Source: an uncultured Clostridia bacterium
GTDB lineage: Bacteria > Bacillota > Clostridia > UBA1381
Assembly: GCA_934501535.1 (NCBI GenBank)
Contig: CAKSUM010000015.1
Coordinates: forward strand, 1-60,684
DNA length: 60,684 nucleotides
Reading direction: 5' to 3'
The notes below the pieces were generated by a model that saw nothing but the letters and a program-made list of their open reading frames with translations, made no database searches and was not told the DNA's origin. Each line of letters opens with the position of its first letter. The first letter of the stretch is position 1. The position numbers and the translations under genes are program-made. Below, in pieces: positions 1 through 7,334 of this stretch.

Positions 1-82
1 CAATAACAGTATCACGGATTTTAATATTAGAATTAAGAAGTTTATGAAAATGATCTGAAAAAATGTTTTGTAAAATAGTCAT
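1..82 (-). CDS. IS91-like transposase, N-terminal fragment running off the window
   Basis: The reverse strand from base 82 reads an open frame beginning MTILQNIFSDHFHKLL and continuing in frame to the window edge (27 complete codons). This opening resembles the N-terminus of the IS91-type (Y2, zinc-binding) transposases common in gut Firmicutes, which continue with an NIxKMIxCGD and Cys-rich region that would lie outside the window. The assignment rests on a short stretch recalled from the family, so it is tentative. The frame starts only six bases after an extended -10 box, implying a leaderless message, which is plausible for an insertion-sequence gene. Confidence 0.45.
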   Translation of the reverse strand, partial: MTILQNIFSDHFHKLLNSNIKIRDTVI

Positions 83-88
83 ATGTAT

Positions 89-97
89 ATTATACCA
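89..97 (-). promoter_or_regulatory. Extended -10 promoter for the leftward transposase
   Basis: On the reverse strand the bases read TGGTATAAT, an extended -10 element (TG-N-TATAAT), ending six bases before the ATG of the leftward frame. With a normal -10 to start distance, transcription would begin at or next to the A of that ATG, giving a leaderless mRNA. No clear -35 is visible, as often with extended -10 promoters. Confidence 0.5.
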
Positions 98-122
98 CAG
101 AATTAGAAAAAAGAAAAGCCTA

Positions 123-140
123 CCCCTCAAGATTGAGGGG
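123..140. repeat. Perfect 8-bp hairpin at the presumed insertion-sequence end
   Basis: CCCCTCAA and TTGAGGGG are separated by two bases and lie just outside the leftward transposase promoter. On the reverse strand the hairpin is followed by a T-rich stretch, so it could be a terminator. Its position near a transposase start also fits the subterminal hairpins of insertion sequences moved by HUH enzymes. Which of the two it is cannot be decided here. Confidence 0.4.
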
Positions 141-198
141 CAGGGGTGTTGAGGTGTGAGTCATCGCACTTTTTTATTTTGAAAAGGAGGAATAGGCA

Positions 199-1197
199 AT
201 GAAAAATAATTATTTTTACAAAAGCGAATCGGAACAGTTTGCATTTTATCGGATACCGAAATTGCTGTTTACCGACAGCCGATACGCCGGGATTTCGGTA
301 GAGGCAAAAGTTTTGTACGGTTTAATGCTTGACAGAATGAGCTTGTCGGTTCGCAACAACTGGGTCGATGACGATAACCGCGTCTACATATATTTTACGC
401 TGGAGGAAATCACCGAATATCTATCAATTGGTAAGGACAAGGGTGTAAAGTTATTAAAAGAATTGGACGGGATTTTGATAGAACGCAAAAAGCAGGGTTT
501 GGGTAAGCCGGTTATGATTTACGTTTTGAATTTTACGGATAGTCAAAATTCAGTCCGAAGTGTTGATAACTCAGCCGAAGTCCAGACTTCTGATGTGGAT
601 AACTCTATCGAAAACGCAGATTTTGTTACTTCAAATGACGAAGTCCAGACTTCTGAAAAACCGAAGTCAGGCGAAAACGCCGAAGTCTTGACTTCTGAAA
701 TTCCGAAGTCTGCACTTCGGAAAAACCGAACTCTTGACTTCGGCAAATCCGACTCTAATAATACTGATATTAATAATACGGATTTGAATAAGACTGATAT
801 ATCTTCTTCCTCACGCATTTCGTTTGCCGCTTTAGAACGCGAAAGGGAGGAATATCGGGACGTAATCAAAACCAATATCGAGTATGACATCTTAATTCAG
901 CAATACGCTGCCGAGAAAATCGACAGCTTTGTAAATATCATAGTCGATGCACTATGCAGTTTTGACGATACAATCAATGTCAACAGTATGCAGGTGCCAA
1001 AGGAGGTGGTGAGAAGAAAGCTTTTAAAACTTGATTATATGCACATCGTGTATGTAATCGACTGTCTGGAAGAGAACAGCACAAAGATACGCAATTACAA
1101 AAGCTATATCCTAACAATGCTGTACAATGCACCGGACACGATGGATCATTATTACCAATCAAAATTCAACAAAAACTATTACGGAGGAAAAAACTAA
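199..1197 (+). CDS. Replication initiator protein A (RepA_N type)
   Basis: The 332-residue protein begins with the conserved RepA_N initiator block (about residues 12-105, including FYRIPKLLF, SVEAKVLYGLMLDRM and a winged-helix-like segment). A low-complexity linker follows (about 120-205), then a C-terminal helical domain of the DUF6017 kind (about 212-330). Such initiators sit on plasmids and on integrative conjugative elements of Clostridia, where they start rolling or theta replication of the element. The start follows AAGGAGG. Its stop overlaps the next ATG (TAATG), so the two are translationally coupled. The linker DNA carries palindromic repeats annotated separately. No relaxase, coupling protein or integrase is seen nearby, so the element is probably a remnant or continues to the left. 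Confidence 0.85.
   Translation: MKNNYFYKSESEQFAFYRIPKLLFTDSRYAGISVEAKVLYGLMLDRMSLSVRNNWVDDDNRVYIYFTLEEITEYLSIGKDKGVKLLKELDGILIERKKQGLGKPVMIYVLNFTDSQNSVRSVDNSAEVQTSDVDNSIENADFVTSNDEVQTSEKPKSGENAEVLTSEIPKSALRKNRTLDFGKSDSNNTDINNTDLNKTDISSSSRISFAALEREREEYRDVIKTNIEYDILIQQYAAEKIDSFVNIIVDALCSFDDTINVNSMQVPKEVVRRKLLKLDYMHIVYVIDCLEENSTKIRNYKSYILTMLYNAPDTMDHYYQSKFNKNYYGGKN
577..743. repeat. Palindromic GAAGTC/GACTTC repeat cluster inside repA
   Basis: Inverted units of the form GAAGTC-NN-GACTTC occur at 577-590, 640-653 and 682-695. CCGAAGT...ACTTCGG follows at 703-720 and a related CCGAACT...ACTTCGG at 726-743. Spacings are near multiples of 21-23 bp, about two helical turns. In the protein they encode repeated EVQTSE/PKS-like heptads in the linker. 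RepA_N replicons are known to carry their origin inside the rep gene, so this cluster is an origin candidate by inference. Confidence 0.5.
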
Positions 1198-1727
1198 TGG
1201 AAAAGAAAAGTACCATCGAAAAAAACAACGAATTTTTGTATCACAACACGGAGTTGCTGCTCAAAAAATACCGTGATGTCGTGTGGAGCATCGAAGTGTC
1301 GGCAATGCAGGCGGAGGTTAATTTTGAGTTTGAAACAGGCTGTAAAATGACGGAGTTTTTGGATATGTCATATGCCGCCGGTGCAGATTTGATGAATACA
1401 AAAATTGAAGAACAGGTGCGTACAATGGAACGCAACCGAAAGATGTTGCAGCTTATTGACAGGGCGGTTGACATTATCCGCAGAAAACATCAAAAGGGTG
1501 AGATGATGTACTGGGTTCTGTATTATACATACCTGTGCGAAAAGCCTTTAGAAAGCGTAGATCAGATTGTGGACAAGATTGCACAAAAGCAGTACTATGT
1601 ATCGTGGCAAACGTATTTTAATTACCGCAGACAGGCAATAAATCTATTAAGCACAATGCTGTGGGGTTACACATCAAAAGAGTGTATGGAAATAACGAAA
1701 ACGCTTGTAAAACCGGAGGGGGTATAA
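1197..1727 (+). CDS. Small mobile-element protein, unrecognised (paralogue 1)
   Basis: A 176-residue, mostly helical protein follows repA with a one-base overlap of stop and start and a GGAGG site inside the repA tail. It ends in a segment (about residues 100-165) with QKGEMMYWVLYYTYLCEKPL and a YVSWQTYFNYRRQAINLL stretch. This resembles the sigma-region-4-like or ArpU-like regulators found in phages and conjugative elements, but I do not recognise a defined family. The next gene encodes a shorter relative sharing the YWVLYYTY core, so the pair arose by tandem duplication. A regulatory or replication-accessory role is only inferred from context. Confidence 0.6.
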   Translation: MEKKSTIEKNNEFLYHNTELLLKKYRDVVWSIEVSAMQAEVNFEFETGCKMTEFLDMSYAAGADLMNTKIEEQVRTMERNRKMLQLIDRAVDIIRRKHQKGEMMYWVLYYTYLCEKPLESVDQIVDKIAQKQYYVSWQTYFNYRRQAINLLSTMLWGYTSKECMEITKTLVKPEGV

Positions 1728-1729
1728 AA

Positions 1730-2149
1730 TTGACAGAAGAACAAAAACGGGTAGTATTGTTGCTAAATAACTACCGCAATATGAAACTTGCGAGAGAATT
1801 GCAAAAAGTTGAAAAAGAAGTCGGATATGCCACGGAAATTCTGTGTTCGTCGGAAGAATTTGCAGAAAAAACCGGCATCACTGAAATCGACTATACCGGT
1901 AATGAACGCAAGCTCACGATAAAGGCGGTAAAGTTAATTAATAAGGCAGTGAAGGATATACGTGAAAACGAGGAAGAGGGTGAGATATATTATTGGGTTC
2001 TGTATTATACATATTTTTGCGATAAAATTTACAAGACAAATGAGAGTTATGAAAAGACAAAGGAAAAGGTAAAAATCACAAGTTATACAAAATATTATTG
2101 CTATCACCATATGGCGATTGAGCTGATGCGGCAAAGGCTAAAAATGTAA
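1730..2149 (+). CDS. Small mobile-element protein, unrecognised (paralogue 2)
   Basis: The frame stays open from 1661, but a start there would overlap the upstream gene by 67 bases. The TTG at 1730 lies eight bases after a strong GGAGGGGG site and is preferred, giving about 139 residues. The middle carries GEIYYWVLYYTYFCDKIY, nearly the same as the core of the preceding protein, and the C-terminus ends in a basic YCYHHMAIELMRQRLK helix. It is therefore a paralogue of the 1197-1727 product. Function is unknown; a sequence-specific DNA-binding role is possible because the end resembles region-4-like helix-turn-helix segments of phage regulators. Confidence 0.6.
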   Translation: MTEEQKRVVLLLNNYRNMKLARELQKVEKEVGYATEILCSSEEFAEKTGITEIDYTGNERKLTIKAVKLINKAVKDIRENEEEGEIYYWVLYYTYFCDKIYKTNESYEKTKEKVKITSYTKYYCYHHMAIELMRQRLKM

Positions 2150-2421
2150 AATTCTTGCGAGGACACCGTGTCCAGAAGTGACGAAAAACAGTTCATACCC
2201 ACCATTTCCTTACGGGTGACAAAAGTGTAAAACGGCTGCTAACTGCAAGGGTGAAAAATTCACACATTTTCCCCTGTAAGGAACACCTCAAAAAGCAAGC
2301 AACAATGCGGCTTTCGGGGTTTGCAAAATCGGGTAATTTGAAAATGTGTCGCACTAATGTGCTTACGGGGGACGGCAAATGCAAAAGCCGCATTTGACCG
2401 TACCTTGTAAGCACAGGAACC

Positions 2422-2453
2422 GCCCGCGGTCTTATCGTGCACAGACCGCGGGC
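2422..2453. repeat. Perfect 11-bp GC-rich inverted repeat
   Basis: GCCCGCGGTCT and AGACCGCGGGC flank a ten-base loop in the non-coding stretch between the mobile-element genes and the Abi remnant (2150-2553). No T-run follows on either strand, so it is not a normal terminator. Being much more GC-rich than its surroundings and lying in element DNA, it could be a transfer or replication origin structure or a folded RNA; that is inference. I see no gene in the rest of 2150-2553. Confidence 0.55.
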
Positions 2454-2553
2454 AGGAACGGGGGAAAACCAAGATAAAGAGGAGATAAGGTTAGGGGATT
2501 TTCTGTTATATGAGGTGCTTGGGGAGGAATAGGAGGACAGTTTGAAATTTGAG

Positions 2554-2930
2554 ATGCATCACGTATATGAGATATTACAAAACCGAGATATCCTATTTCG
2601 AGGAATAGGTGCAGGATTTCAAACTATTTTTTTATGCAAGTATGGAAATTTTGGGTATGAAGGTCCAACTAATTTTGAAAATACGGAGTATCATTCGAAT
2701 TTTTAGACGAGATAAATAACGAAGTGGACAGAAACAGCAAGGCAGCATTTGTAAAGAACTTTAAAAATAATTATGAATCGGGGAAAGTACCGATATATAC
2801 ATTAATTGAGTTATTTAGCTTTGGAACATTGTCAAAGTTTTATAAAAATGTGAAAAGGGAAGACAAGAAAGCTATTGCAAAAATGATGGCGTTTTTCAAT
2901 CAGAATTTGCAGTTCACCCACAGGATATAA
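2554..2930 (+). pseudogene. Frameshifted remnant of an Abi-family (Abi_2-like) abortive-infection gene
   Basis: An ATG at 2554 opens a frame reading YGNFGYEGPTNFENTEYHSNF up to a TAG at 2704. After a one-base shift the reading continues as DEINNEVDRNSKAAFVKNF, then YTLIELFSFGTLSKFYKN, ending at 2930. The EVDRNSKAAFVKNF and FSFGTLSKFYKN blocks are typical of the middle of Abi_2 family proteins (AbiD/AbiF-like phage-exclusion proteins). The usual C-terminal ESW...LRNxxAHxxR half is missing and the N-terminal part is shortened, so the gene is both frameshifted and truncated. It fits the picture of a decayed mobile element. Confidence 0.65.
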
Positions 2931-3097
2931 TGATAAGGTTTTCGGCACCCGAGGATAGAATTGTGTGTATATCAGCCGATAGGGTGACTGAAACTGAAAA
3001 TCGGCTCATTACATTTTTATTGGAAGATCCGGCTTACACATATATTTTATCTGAAAAATTGGATGTAAGCCGAAAAAACGTCGGTGAACTGATTTAA
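2930..3097 (+). CDS. Short ORF, possible helix-turn-helix fragment
   Basis: ATG at 2930 overlaps the stop of the Abi remnant (TAATG) and reads 55 residues, ending at 3097. The C-terminal half (NRLITFLLEDPAYTY followed by ILSEKLDVSRKNVGEL) has the pattern of a winged-helix or helix-turn-helix segment, as seen at the end of some AlbA_2-type ATP-binding regulators. It may be another gene fragment rather than an expressed peptide. No dedicated ribosome site is visible. Confidence 0.3.
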   Translation: MIRFSAPEDRIVCISADRVTETENRLITFLLEDPAYTYILSEKLDVSRKNVGELI

Positions 3098-3229
3098 GGT
3101 CGCTCAAAAGGAAGAATATCTCCCACAAGCCTCTGTGGAAACGTATGCACACTTGAGGGTGTTCTGTTTTTAGAAAAAAATACTATGCCGGATACGGTGC
3201 AATATCATGGGCAGTCAGTCTGGTAATGA

Positions 3230-3264
3230 CAAGAACCTCAAGTTGGGAGGTTCTTGTTTTTTTT
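3230..3264 (+). terminator. Rho-independent terminator ending the mobile-element remnant
   Basis: CAAGAACCTC pairs with GAGGTTCTTG across a seven-base loop and is followed by eight T. It closes the rightward transcription of the left region. The remaining stretch up to the RpiR gene (3265-3455) shows no gene; it holds only AT-rich DNA and the short repeated word GTTGC(TG)CAAC. Confidence 0.85.
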
Positions 3265-3455
3265 AAGAAAGTTGGTTGAAATTTATACATAATATAAATT
3301 TTGCTATTAAATGCTATTTCGAGAGCCTGGTGACGGAGAATGACAGGGATTTTATTCTTTACATAATATAATCCACTTTTTCGTTGCAGGGTGATCCTCT
3401 TTGTTGCTGCAACTACAAATGATAAGAAAACAAAATTATATGTTAGTTTATCCTG

Positions 3456-4289
3456 TCAGAATTTTTTGTTTTGCAATGCCTTTTCGGTCATTTTAACCGC
3501 CTCTGCGGAAATATCTTTGTGGTTTATTATATAATAGTAAATCGAGCTGATAATAGCAAGCTGCGAAATTCGTGAATTAAGACCCAAAATGGAATACTGT
3601 GTCTCGTTAGATGCTGTAAATAATGTTATATCACTAACCTTTACAATGGGGGATTTGCCTTTGTTTGTTATTGATATTGTTTTTGCGCCGCGCTCTCGTG
3701 CAACCTTCAAGGCATCAACAATATCCTTTGAAGAACCGGAATGCGATATACCGACTGCAACATCATGGTTTGTCAGGTGTGACGCGGAAATTACCTGCAT
3801 ATGGTTGTCGGAAAATGCCGCGGCACGGCAGCCGGCACGCAACAGCTTATGCTGGAAATCAAGTGCAACAGCCGATGAATTACCAAGTCCGTATATTACG
3901 ATTTGGTCAGCATTTAATATTATATTTGCAGCTGAATCAAAATTTTCCCGGTTAAGCGAACCTTTGGTAAGCTCTAATGAACAATATATATCATTGGAAA
4001 CTTTTTCAAATATTTCGCAGCATGAATCGGCGGCGGTTATACCATTTGTAAGCTCGCTTGTGCCTTCCTCGCGTGCTATTGAAATTTTCAGCTCTTGATA
4101 TCCGCCGAAATCGAGTCTTTTTGCAAAGCGAACAATTGTCGCCTCGCCGCAGCCGCATTTTTCGGCAAGTTCTGTTATGGAAAGAGGTATAAGTCCGTTC
4201 GGATTTTCGATAATCCATTCAGCAATTTTCTTTTCGGCTTTCCCCATTTTCGGGTAAAGCATTTTTATCTTCAAGATAGTTTGTTTCAT
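3456..4289 (-). CDS. MurR/RpiR-family transcriptional regulator with SIS domain
   Basis: The 277-residue protein has the N-terminal HTH_6 domain (residues 1-75; the helix-turn-helix covers ITELAEKCGCGEATIVRFAK at 39-58). A C-terminal sugar isomerase (SIS) domain follows (about 118-255), with VIYGLGNSSA and the phosphosugar-binding SHSGSS at 182-187. RpiR proteins sense phosphorylated sugars and usually repress the neighbouring catabolic genes. It is transcribed away from the ten-gene operon that starts at 4478. Its own consensus promoter is overlapped by an inverted repeat at the expected start of transcription, which suggests autorepression. The ribosome site AAAGGA precedes the ATG. Family assignment is firm; the ligand, probably an intermediate of the divergent operon, is inferred. 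Confidence 0.93.
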   Translation of the reverse strand: MKQTILKIKMLYPKMGKAEKKIAEWIIENPNGLIPLSITELAEKCGCGEATIVRFAKRLDFGGYQELKISIAREEGTSELTNGITAADSCCEIFEKVSNDIYCSLELTKGSLNRENFDSAANIILNADQIVIYGLGNSSAVALDFQHKLLRAGCRAAAFSDNHMQVISASHLTNHDVAVGISHSGSSKDIVDALKVARERGAKTISITNKGKSPIVKVSDITLFTASNETQYSILGLNSRISQLAIISSIYYYIINHKDISAEAVKMTEKALQNKKF

Positions 4290-4309
4290 ATTAATAATAT
4301 TCCTTTGTA

Positions 4310-4329
4310 AAGTGAAATTTTTTTCACTT
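4310..4329. promoter_or_regulatory. Candidate RpiR operator downstream of the regulator promoter
   Basis: AAGTGAAA and TTTCACTT form an inverted repeat with a four-base centre, directly downstream of the regulator's -10 box. A protein bound here would block initiation of the regulator gene. The GAAA/TTTC core recurs in the two palindromes on the operon side, as expected for shared control. Confidence 0.55.
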
Positions 4330-4331
4330 AC

Positions 4332-4360
4332 ATTATACTACATATTTAAAAAGATGTCAA
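4332..4360 (-). promoter_or_regulatory. Consensus sigma-70 promoter of the RpiR regulator
   Basis: On the reverse strand TTGACA (4355-4360) and TATAAT (4332-4337) are both perfect and separated by 17 bp. This is the strongest promoter seen in the window and drives the regulator gene leftward. Confidence 0.85.
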
Positions 4361-4396
4361 ATTTAAAAATAATTTTTAGAAATTTAAATAAAAGTA

Positions 4397-4425
4397 TTGA
4401 AAATATTTTCATAATATGATATAAT
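4397..4425 (+). promoter_or_regulatory. Promoter of the ten-gene catabolic operon
   Basis: TTGAAA (4397-4402) and TATAAT (4420-4425) are spaced by 17 bp, 52 bases upstream of the first ATG. The -35 is part of the palindrome TGAAAATATTTTCA at 4398-4411, so a repressor there would exclude RNA polymerase. Confidence 0.8.
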
Positions 4426-4465
4426 TACAAAAAATTAAATAGCATAAAAACGAAAATAATTTTCG
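4398..4465. promoter_or_regulatory. Two palindromic operator candidates for RpiR control of the operon
   Basis: TGAAAATATTTTCA (4398-4411) is a perfect 14-base palindrome over the -35 box. CGAAAATAATTTTCG (4451-4465) is a perfect palindrome around a central A in the leader, abutting the ribosome site. Both share GAAAAT/ATTTTC arms. Their placement over and just after the promoter is typical of repressor sites, and the adjacent RpiR gene is the obvious candidate protein. Confidence 0.6.
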
Positions 4466-4477
4466 GAGGGAGTAACA

Positions 4478-5881
4478 ATGCTGAATTACAAAATCAAGAT
4501 AGGCTTAATACCCGATGTAAGGGATTTGGGTGACTTTGCAACCCGTAAAGGCATCTTTGAGCCGGCTAAGGGCGTAGAGCGGAAAAATGAAGTTGTAGAG
4601 TACATAAAAAACAATTTTACTGATGAACTGACTGAGTTTACCGATTTGGAATGGCTCAATGATCTGGGAGTGCTTTACAAAAATACCGATTGTGAGAGAG
4701 TGTGTGAGTATTTAAAGAAAGAAAAAGTTGATGCAATATTTATAATCAACTGCAATTTCGGAAATGAGGAAGCTTGCGGAAGAGTGGCGAAGGAAATGGG
4801 ATTGCCTGTTCTGCTTTGGGGTCCGCAGGATACTGTATTTGAGCCGGACGGTATGCGTTATACCGATTCGCAATGCGGATTGTTTGCCATAAGCAAACAG
4901 CTGCGGCGCTATCACGTGCCGTTTACGTACATAGAAAACTGTACGGTTGAAAGCGGAATTTTTAAAACAGGATTGGAAAAATTCCTGTCGGTTGTTACAA
5001 TGGTTAAAAATTTCAAAAAACTTAACGTTGCACAGGTAGGAACAAGACTCACACCGTTTAAAAGCGTTATGTATAGCGAACTTGAACTTACGGAAAAGTT
5101 CGGAATTAATATGAACAATGTCAATATGGCACAGTTTGAGGATAAATATAATAAGCTGATTGCATCAAAATCAAGTGAGCTTGTCGGTGACGTTGATGAG
5201 TTGAAAAAGAAATATGATGTTGCAGGACTTGACGATGAAACGTTAAAGAAAATGCTGACTTTTGTTTATACGTATAAAGAAATCATTGATGAAACCGGTG
5301 CAGATGTTCTTGCGTCGGAATGCTGGACAGCTATGCCGCTTGCAGTTGGTGCCAATCCGTGTCTGGCAATGAGCATTCTCTATGATATGGGTTATATTGT
5401 CGCCTGTGAATCAGATGTACACGGTGCGATTACTTGTGCTCTTTTAAGCTGTGCGTCACGGGGAAAGGGTACGCCGCTGTTCGGTGAGTTTACCGTAAGG
5501 CACCCGGAAAACAGAAATGCGGAGCTTTTGTGGCACTGCGGACCGTTCCCGTACTCAATCAAGGCGGAAGATTCAGCAGCAAAATTGTTTAATACAAAAC
5601 CTTCATTCAGAGCAAAAGACGGCGATTACACAATTGCACGGTTCCAGGGTGACGGTGGAAAATATACTCTTTTAGGCGGTAATTACAAAACAACGGACGG
5701 TCCGCATACTTTCGGAACATATATGTGGGCGGAATTTAAGGACTTATCGGCTGTCGAGAAGAAACTGATAAACGGTCCGTACATTCACCACATGACGGAA
5801 GTTTACGGAACATATGCAGATGTACTTGAAGAATTTTGTAAGTATATACCGGGTTTGGACTATGACCCGATAGAAGAATAA
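4478..5881 (+). CDS. L-fucose/L-arabinose isomerase-family protein
   Basis: The 467-residue protein belongs to the FucI/AraA fold group of Mn-dependent aldose-ketose isomerases that interconvert aldoses and ketoses. Likely metal ligands are E281 (in ASECW) and D313 (in CESDVHGA), a spacing like that in FucI, with a candidate His at 437-438 (PYIHHM). It is shorter than classical FucI (about 590) and AraA (about 500) and belongs to the broad family named only fucose/arabinose isomerase-like. It is the first gene of the operon under the RpiR-type operators, with ribosome site GGAGGG. It would act before the FGGY or PfkB kinases. The real sugar is unknown. Confidence 0.85.
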   Translation: MLNYKIKIGLIPDVRDLGDFATRKGIFEPAKGVERKNEVVEYIKNNFTDELTEFTDLEWLNDLGVLYKNTDCERVCEYLKKEKVDAIFIINCNFGNEEACGRVAKEMGLPVLLWGPQDTVFEPDGMRYTDSQCGLFAISKQLRRYHVPFTYIENCTVESGIFKTGLEKFLSVVTMVKNFKKLNVAQVGTRLTPFKSVMYSELELTEKFGINMNNVNMAQFEDKYNKLIASKSSELVGDVDELKKKYDVAGLDDETLKKMLTFVYTYKEIIDETGADVLASECWTAMPLAVGANPCLAMSILYDMGYIVACESDVHGAITCALLSCASRGKGTPLFGEFTVRHPENRNAELLWHCGPFPYSIKAEDSAAKLFNTKPSFRAKDGDYTIARFQGDGGKYTLLGGNYKTTDGPHTFGTYMWAEFKDLSAVEKKLINGPYIHHMTEVYGTYADVLEEFCKYIPGLDYDPIEE

Positions 5882-5898
5882 TCAGGAGGAGAAAAGTT

Positions 5899-7323
5899 AT
5901 GCAGTTAAACAGTTTTATGATGGACATGATATTATCCGAACTTGAGGACGCGGTGGGCAGAGAAAATTGCTCGACGCGCGAGATTGACAAGCTGACCCAC
6001 GGTGTGGACTACTTCTGGCTGTCCAGAATGTGGGCAGACCGCGGCGAGAGAATGCCGGAGGCGGATATTATTGTATCGCCGAGGGACGCAAAGGAAACCT
6101 CGGCAGTTTTGAAAATTGCAAATTATTACAAAATCCCCGTAACCACATGGGGCGGCGGAGGCGGCACACAGGGCGGTGCACTCCCGGTATGCGGCGGAAT
6201 ACTTTTGGACACCAAACGTATGAACAAGATTTATGATGTGAATACCGACAGTATGTACATAGAGTGCGGCACGGGTTCGATTTACAAGCATATCGAATGG
6301 GCGGCTAATGAAAAAGGCTATGCAACAATGCATTATCCGTCATCGCTGACCTGCTCAACCGTGGGCGGATTTCTGGCACATCGCGGAATAGGTGTGTCCT
6401 CTACGAAATACGGGAAAATCGACGATATGGTTCTCGGTATGGAGGTTGTTTTGCCAAACGGCGATATTATCAATACCTCACCTGCACCAAAGCATGCGGC
6501 AGGCCCTGATCTTAACCAGATTTTCACTGGTTCGGAGGGTACGCTCGGCGTTATGACAAAGGCACAGATGCGTATATATGATCAGCCTGAGTCGAGACAG
6601 TTCCGCGGATTTTTGTTCCAGAATATGACCGATGCATTCCATGCAGGCAAAGAGCTTTTGCAAAAGTTTAAACCGTCGGTAATGCGTCTTTACGATGAGG
6701 CGGAAACGTCAACACTTATTAAGAAGATTGTCGGCGTTGAAAAGAAGGGTGCATTTATGAATGTAGCCATTGAGGGCGTCAAAGAAATTGTTGATGTAGA
6801 ACATAAGATTATGATGGACACCTTCAAAAAGTATAATGCCGAGGATTTGGGTTCGGAGTACGGCGAAAAGTGGTGGAAAGAAAAGATTACTTTCTTCTAT
6901 CCAGGAAATATGATGGATTTACCGCAGATGTTCGGAACAATGGACACGATTGCACCGTATGACAAGATTGAAAAAATTTACTGGGCAATGAAGGAAGCAA
7001 TTGAAACGAATTTCCCGATGGCACGCTTTATTGCACATTTCTCGCATTGGTATGAGTGGGGCTGTATGGTTTATGACCGATTTATAGTTGACGAAGTTCC
7101 GCAGGATCCGCATGAGGCTTTAAGACTTCACAACGCTATTTGGAGCTGCGGCGTGCGTACGGCACTTGCAAACGGGGGTGTTGTAAATGACCACCACGGC
7201 GTAGGTATAAAGCTCGGCAGACTTATGAAGGAACAATACGGCCCGGCAATGCAGGTATTTGAGGGACTTAAAAAACAGCTTGACCCGAACGGCATTATGA
7301 ATCCGTTCAAGCTCGGACTTTAG
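5899..7323 (+). CDS. FAD-linked oxidoreductase, GlcD/D-lactate dehydrogenase type
   Basis: The 474-residue flavoprotein has an FAD_binding_4 (PCMH) domain. Its pyrophosphate loop is TTWGGGGGTQGGALPVCG (82-99), and TVGGFLAHRGIGVSSTKYG (154-172) is followed by DDMVLGMEVVLPNG. A C-terminal FAD-oxidase domain (about 230-472) ends in GVVNDHHGVGIKLGRLM. Members oxidise 2-hydroxy acids (glycolate, D-lactate, sugar acids). The next gene is an Fe-S partner and the last gene of the operon an ETF, so electrons probably leave via [4Fe-4S] clusters and ETF rather than oxygen. It starts 17 bases after the isomerase stop with GGAGGAG. The family is sure; the substrate is unknown, perhaps a hydroxyacid made in this pathway. 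Confidence 0.9.
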   Translation: MQLNSFMMDMILSELEDAVGRENCSTREIDKLTHGVDYFWLSRMWADRGERMPEADIIVSPRDAKETSAVLKIANYYKIPVTTWGGGGGTQGGALPVCGGILLDTKRMNKIYDVNTDSMYIECGTGSIYKHIEWAANEKGYATMHYPSSLTCSTVGGFLAHRGIGVSSTKYGKIDDMVLGMEVVLPNGDIINTSPAPKHAAGPDLNQIFTGSEGTLGVMTKAQMRIYDQPESRQFRGFLFQNMTDAFHAGKELLQKFKPSVMRLYDEAETSTLIKKIVGVEKKGAFMNVAIEGVKEIVDVEHKIMMDTFKKYNAEDLGSEYGEKWWKEKITFFYPGNMMDLPQMFGTMDTIAPYDKIEKIYWAMKEAIETNFPMARFIAHFSHWYEWGCMVYDRFIVDEVPQDPHEALRLHNAIWSCGVRTALANGGVVNDHHGVGIKLGRLMKEQYGPAMQVFEGLKKQLDPNGIMNPFKLGL

Positions 7324-7334
7324 GAGGTAGAACA

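Noticed and set aside
577..743. Repeat cluster considered as a CRISPR array.
   Set aside because: Units are short palindromes in a coding frame with no uniform 28-37-bp repeat or unique spacers, and no cas genes are nearby.
2193..2472. Reverse-strand frames of about 70 codons across the GC-rich hairpin region.
   Set aside because: No ribosome site, no recognisable protein pattern, and they run through a perfect hairpin in presumed non-coding element DNA.
5932..6333. A 133-codon reverse-strand frame inside the flavoprotein gene, and similar long antisense frames in other genes (for example 41897-42676).
   Set aside because: They lie wholly within confidently assigned genes on the other strand, have Cys/His/Arg-rich compositions typical of shadow frames and no ribosome sites.
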